NCBI GenBank assembly: GCA_052384575.1
Contig: JBQSUQ010000007.1
DNA length: 64,000 nt
Source of the DNA: JBQSUQ01 sp052384575
GTDB taxonomy: Bacteria > Pseudomonadota > Gammaproteobacteria > Enterobacterales > Pasteurellaceae
Direction: 5' to 3' (one strand)
In this document: piece after piece, positions 61,580-64,000 of the stretch
How the letters are laid out: the number at the start of each line of letters is the position of its first letter
Numbering within the stretch: the stretch's first letter is position 1
The notes under the pieces: generated by a model
What the model was told of the DNA's origin: nothing
The model's database searches: none
What the model saw: only the letters and a program-made list of their open reading frames with translations
Position numbers and translations under genes: made by a program

Positions 61580-62602
61580 TTATTTATTTTTACCTTCTTC
61601 ATACAACCACTCAGCAACCTGTTTCGCAAAGTAGGTCAGAATACCATCAGCACCTGCACGTTTGAAGCAGAGCAATCCTTCCATGATACATTCTTTCTCT
61701 TTTAACCAACCATTTTGAATGGCTGCCCAGTGCATAGCATATTCACCTGAAACTTGATAAGCAAAGGTTGGCACACCAAATTGGTGTTTTACGCGATAGA
61801 CCATATCTAAATAAGGCATGCCAGGTTTAACCATCACCATATCCGCGCCTTCTTCAATATCTAACGCCACTTCTTGTAAGCCCTCGTTACTGTTAGCTGG
61901 ATCAAGTTGATAAGTCTTTTTATCCCCACCTTTTAGATTAGCTGCTGATCCGACTGCATCGCGGAATGGACCATAATAATTTGAGGCATATTTTGCCGCA
62001 TAAGCCATAATTAAGGTGTTGATAAAGCCCTGCTGCTCAAGTGCGGTGCGAATTTTGCCAATTCTACCATCCATCATATCACTTGGTGCCACAATATCGG
62101 CGCCAGCCTCTGCGTGTGAAAGTGCTTGTTTGACCAAAATATCGCTAGTGATTTCATTTAATACATAGCCTTCGTCATCGATAATGCCATCTTGTCCATG
62201 CACTGTGTAAGGATCAAGCGCTACATCAGTGAGTACGCCTAATTCGGGATAAGCAGTCTTCAATGCTTTAACCGCACGCTGTACTAAACCATTGGGATTA
62301 TAGGCTTCTTCTGCCATTAGGGATTTTTTGTCTTGCTCAATCACAGGGAATAATGCAATAACAGGTACGCCATATTTCACTAATAACCCGGCTTCGATCA
62401 GCAATTGATCAAGAGTGAGACGCTCCACTTTTGGCATTGAAGGTACAAGCTCGCGATGATTTTCGCCTTCCATAATAAAGACGGGATAGATTAAATCATC
62501 TACGGTTAATTTATTCTCTGACATTAAACGGCGGCTAAAATCATGTTTACGCATACGGCGTAAACGACGAGCAGGATAGCCTGTGAAAATTTGTTGAGTC
62601 AT
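61580..62602 (-). CDS. hemB: Delta-aminolevulinic acid dehydratase (porphobilinogen synthase)
   Basis: 340 residues. Condenses two ALA to porphobilinogen in haem synthesis. It shows APSDMMDGRIG, NYYGPFRDAVGSAA and the Schiff-base region MVKPGMPYLD. The metal loop reads VALDPYTVHGQDG, with Asp in place of the Cys triad, so it is the magnesium-type rather than the zinc-type enzyme. Start at 62602 with AAAGGAAA upstream. H. influenzae lacks haem synthesis up to protoporphyrin, so this points to an X-factor-independent species. Confidence 0.95.
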   Translation of the reverse strand: MTQQIFTGYPARRLRRMRKHDFSRRLMSENKLTVDDLIYPVFIMEGENHRELVPSMPKVERLTLDQLLIEAGLLVKYGVPVIALFPVIEQDKKSLMAEEAYNPNGLVQRAVKALKTAYPELGVLTDVALDPYTVHGQDGIIDDEGYVLNEITSDILVKQALSHAEAGADIVAPSDMMDGRIGKIRTALEQQGFINTLIMAYAAKYASNYYGPFRDAVGSAANLKGGDKKTYQLDPANSNEGLQEVALDIEEGADMVMVKPGMPYLDMVYRVKHQFGVPTFAYQVSGEYAMHWAAIQNGWLKEKECIMEGLLCFKRAGADGILTYFAKQVAEWLYEEGKNK

Positions 62603-62626
62603 GTTGTTTCCTTTTATCAAAAATGC

Positions 62627-62653
62627 ACAAAGGGGCATTGCCCCTTTTCTTTT
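62627..62653. terminator. Hairpin between tatC and hemB
   Basis: AAAGGGG/CCCCTTT stem around CATTG at the tatC stop codon. The T run is stronger on the plus strand, so termination for tatC may be partial. Confidence 0.6.
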
Positions 62654-63399
62654 TATTCACTTTGTTCTTCTTCATCCTCTTTCGGACGATAAAATCTAGC
62701 GCAGAGAATGCCTACTTCAAATAATAAGCACATTGGAATGGCTAATAATGTTTGCGAAAAAATATCAGGAGGGGTGAGCAACATCCCAATCACAAAGGCG
62801 GCAACGATAATATAAGGTCGTTTTGCTTTGAGATCTTCAGGTGTGGTAATGCCTGTCCAACAGAGTAAAATAATCGCCACAGGCACTTCGAAACAAATAC
62901 CAAATGCAAGGAAGAGGGTTAACACAAAATCGAGGTAGCTGCTAATATCCGTCGCCATCGCAACACCTTCTGGCGTGGTATTAGTTAAGAAACTAAATAC
63001 CAATGGGAATACCACATAATAGGCAAAAGCTACACCTGTGTAGAACAAAATCGTGCTAGACACTAACAATGGGTACACTAAGCGTTTTTCGTGGTTATAC
63101 AATGCTGGTGCTACAAATGCCCAAAGTTGATAGAGCAAATAAGGCACAGAAATAAAAATCGCGGCAATTCCTGTTAATTTAATCGGTGTGAAAAATGGTG
63201 CTGCGACATTGGTCGCAATCATGGTAGAGCCCGCCGGCATAGCATTGAGTAACGGGGTGGAAATGATATGGTAAATATCATTAGCAAAATAAACTAATGC
63301 ACAGAACACCACTAAAATGCAAATAACGCCACGTAATAAACGGTTGCGTAATTCAACTAAATGAGAAATTAAGGGTTGAGTTTCTTCTACTTTACTCAT
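62653..63399 (-). CDS. tatC: Twin-arginine translocase subunit TatC
   Basis: 248 residues with six membrane helices. ISHLVELRNRLLRGVICI at the N-terminus and FEVPVAIILLCWTGI, both typical TatC regions that bind the twin-arginine signal. Exports folded proteins, probably including the multicopper oxidase at 34625. It is 5 bp downstream of tatB. Confidence 0.95.
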   Translation of the reverse strand: MSKVEETQPLISHLVELRNRLLRGVICILVVFCALVYFANDIYHIISTPLLNAMPAGSTMIATNVAAPFFTPIKLTGIAAIFISVPYLLYQLWAFVAPALYNHEKRLVYPLLVSSTILFYTGVAFAYYVVFPLVFSFLTNTTPEGVAMATDISSYLDFVLTLFLAFGICFEVPVAIILLCWTGITTPEDLKAKRPYIIVAAFVIGMLLTPPDIFSQTLLAIPMCLLFEVGILCARFYRPKEDEEEQSE

Positions 63400-63404
63400 G
63401 AGAT

Positions 63405-63992
63405 TTATGCATTATATTTGCTATTGGTTGAGGGTTGCTGATCATCAAGTGGATGATATTGCTCCATATATTTCGCTAATTGCGCATCAAGATCCACTTC
63501 ATCTTCAATATTGTTCTGCGCTTCCTCTGGCGTTGAGTCATGAAGTGCGGTTAAATTTTCTGAATTTTTTACCGCACTTTCGGTTGGCTTTTCAGTTTGT
63601 TGCGCAACATCAATGGCTTTTTTTTGGGTTTGTTGGAAGTTTGCTTCCCTTACATCTTTAATTTGTTCTTGTAAGGATTTATTGGCGTCCGCAGCTTGTT
63701 TATCTAAATCGGCTTTCATTTTTTGCGCCGATTCTTTCAGTTCTTCCACTGTTTTAGCCAAATCAGGCGACAAGGTCTTCAAATTAAGATGTTCTGCTTT
63801 TTTAATGCTTTCTTGTAGTTCTTGTAATTTTAGTTCTTGACTCAGTTCATTTTGAACATTAGCCGCTAATCCTCGAATAGTGCGCACCCATTTCATTACG
63901 GTTCTAATGGCAACAGGCATACGTTGAGGACCTAGCACTACTAGACCCACAATAAAGATTAAAATTAATTCAGAAAAACCAATATCAAACAC
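63405..63992 (-). CDS. tatB: Twin-arginine translocase subunit TatB
   Basis: 195 residues. MFDIGFSELILIFIVGLVVL, then GPQRMPVA, is the TatB membrane helix and hinge, followed by an amphipathic helix and a long Gln/Glu-rich tail. The start codon is GTG at 63992, since the second codon TTT matches other TatB proteins. tatA is expected just beyond the right edge of the window. Confidence 0.94.
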   Translation of the reverse strand: MFDIGFSELILIFIVGLVVLGPQRMPVAIRTVMKWVRTIRGLAANVQNELSQELKLQELQESIKKAEHLNLKTLSPDLAKTVEELKESAQKMKADLDKQAADANKSLQEQIKDVREANFQQTQKKAIDVAQQTEKPTESAVKNSENLTALHDSTPEEAQNNIEDEVDLDAQLAKYMEQYHPLDDQQPSTNSKYNA

Positions 63993-64000
63993 AGATTAAG

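Overview
The window reads as the chromosome of a Haemophilus-type member of the Pasteurellaceae, most likely close to H. parainfluenzae. Copies of the Haemophilus uptake signal (AAGTGCGGT / ACCGCACTT) are scattered through the host genes and form several terminators as inverted pairs. The core genes (trmN6/srmB, rpoE-rseABC, uvrA/ssb, metH, polA, rpsP-rimM-trmD-rplS, tatBC) look like this family. A PnuC nicotinamide riboside importer fits dependence on V factor, and an intact hemB fits a strain that makes its own haem. The species name is inference.

Layout. 1-3.5 kb: 3' part of a large trimeric autotransporter adhesin with internal repeats and collagen-like tracts. 3.8-14.6 kb: host core, with pnuC, trmN6, srmB, the sigma-E operon with a visible sigma-E promoter, sdhE, mop, an outer-membrane protein, and uvrA/ssb sharing an SOS box. 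14.7-25.3 kb: an AT-rich mobile region in which I found no perfect uptake signal. It holds three consecutive tyrosine recombinases plus a small coiled-coil protein. The third recombinase gene is split by a second, 5.36-kb integrated element with its own P4-type integrase, regulator, GIY-YIG protein, AlpA-like protein and ColE2-type Rep. Three in-frame TAG codons interrupt the last two genes.

25.4-38.1 kb: a patchwork of broken genes and insertion-sequence remnants around a metal-resistance island: copA, a DUF305 protein, a 12-cysteine metallothionein, cueR, a CDF exporter with its MerR-type regulator, a DUF411 protein and a multicopper oxidase. The island carries DNA uptake sequences of Neisseriaceae, in at least three dialects, so it was very probably acquired from that family. 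Three MerR-type promoters with exact 19-bp spacers tie its genes together: copper is sensed by CueR, exported by CopA, bound by the metallothionein and DUF305/DUF411 proteins, and oxidised by the multicopper oxidase.

38.4-43 kb: a BtuB-like TonB receptor with a complete ABC importer. 43-47.6 kb: accessory genes (DUF4143 ATPase, lipoprotein, a DUF72 gene broken by a 66-bp in-frame duplication, an OLD-type nuclease). 47.7-64 kb: host core with metH, nudC, polA, sdaA, a GntP permease, the rplS operon, a GT9 glycosyltransferase, hemB, tatC and tatB.

I saw no CRISPR array, no rRNA and no tRNA gene.
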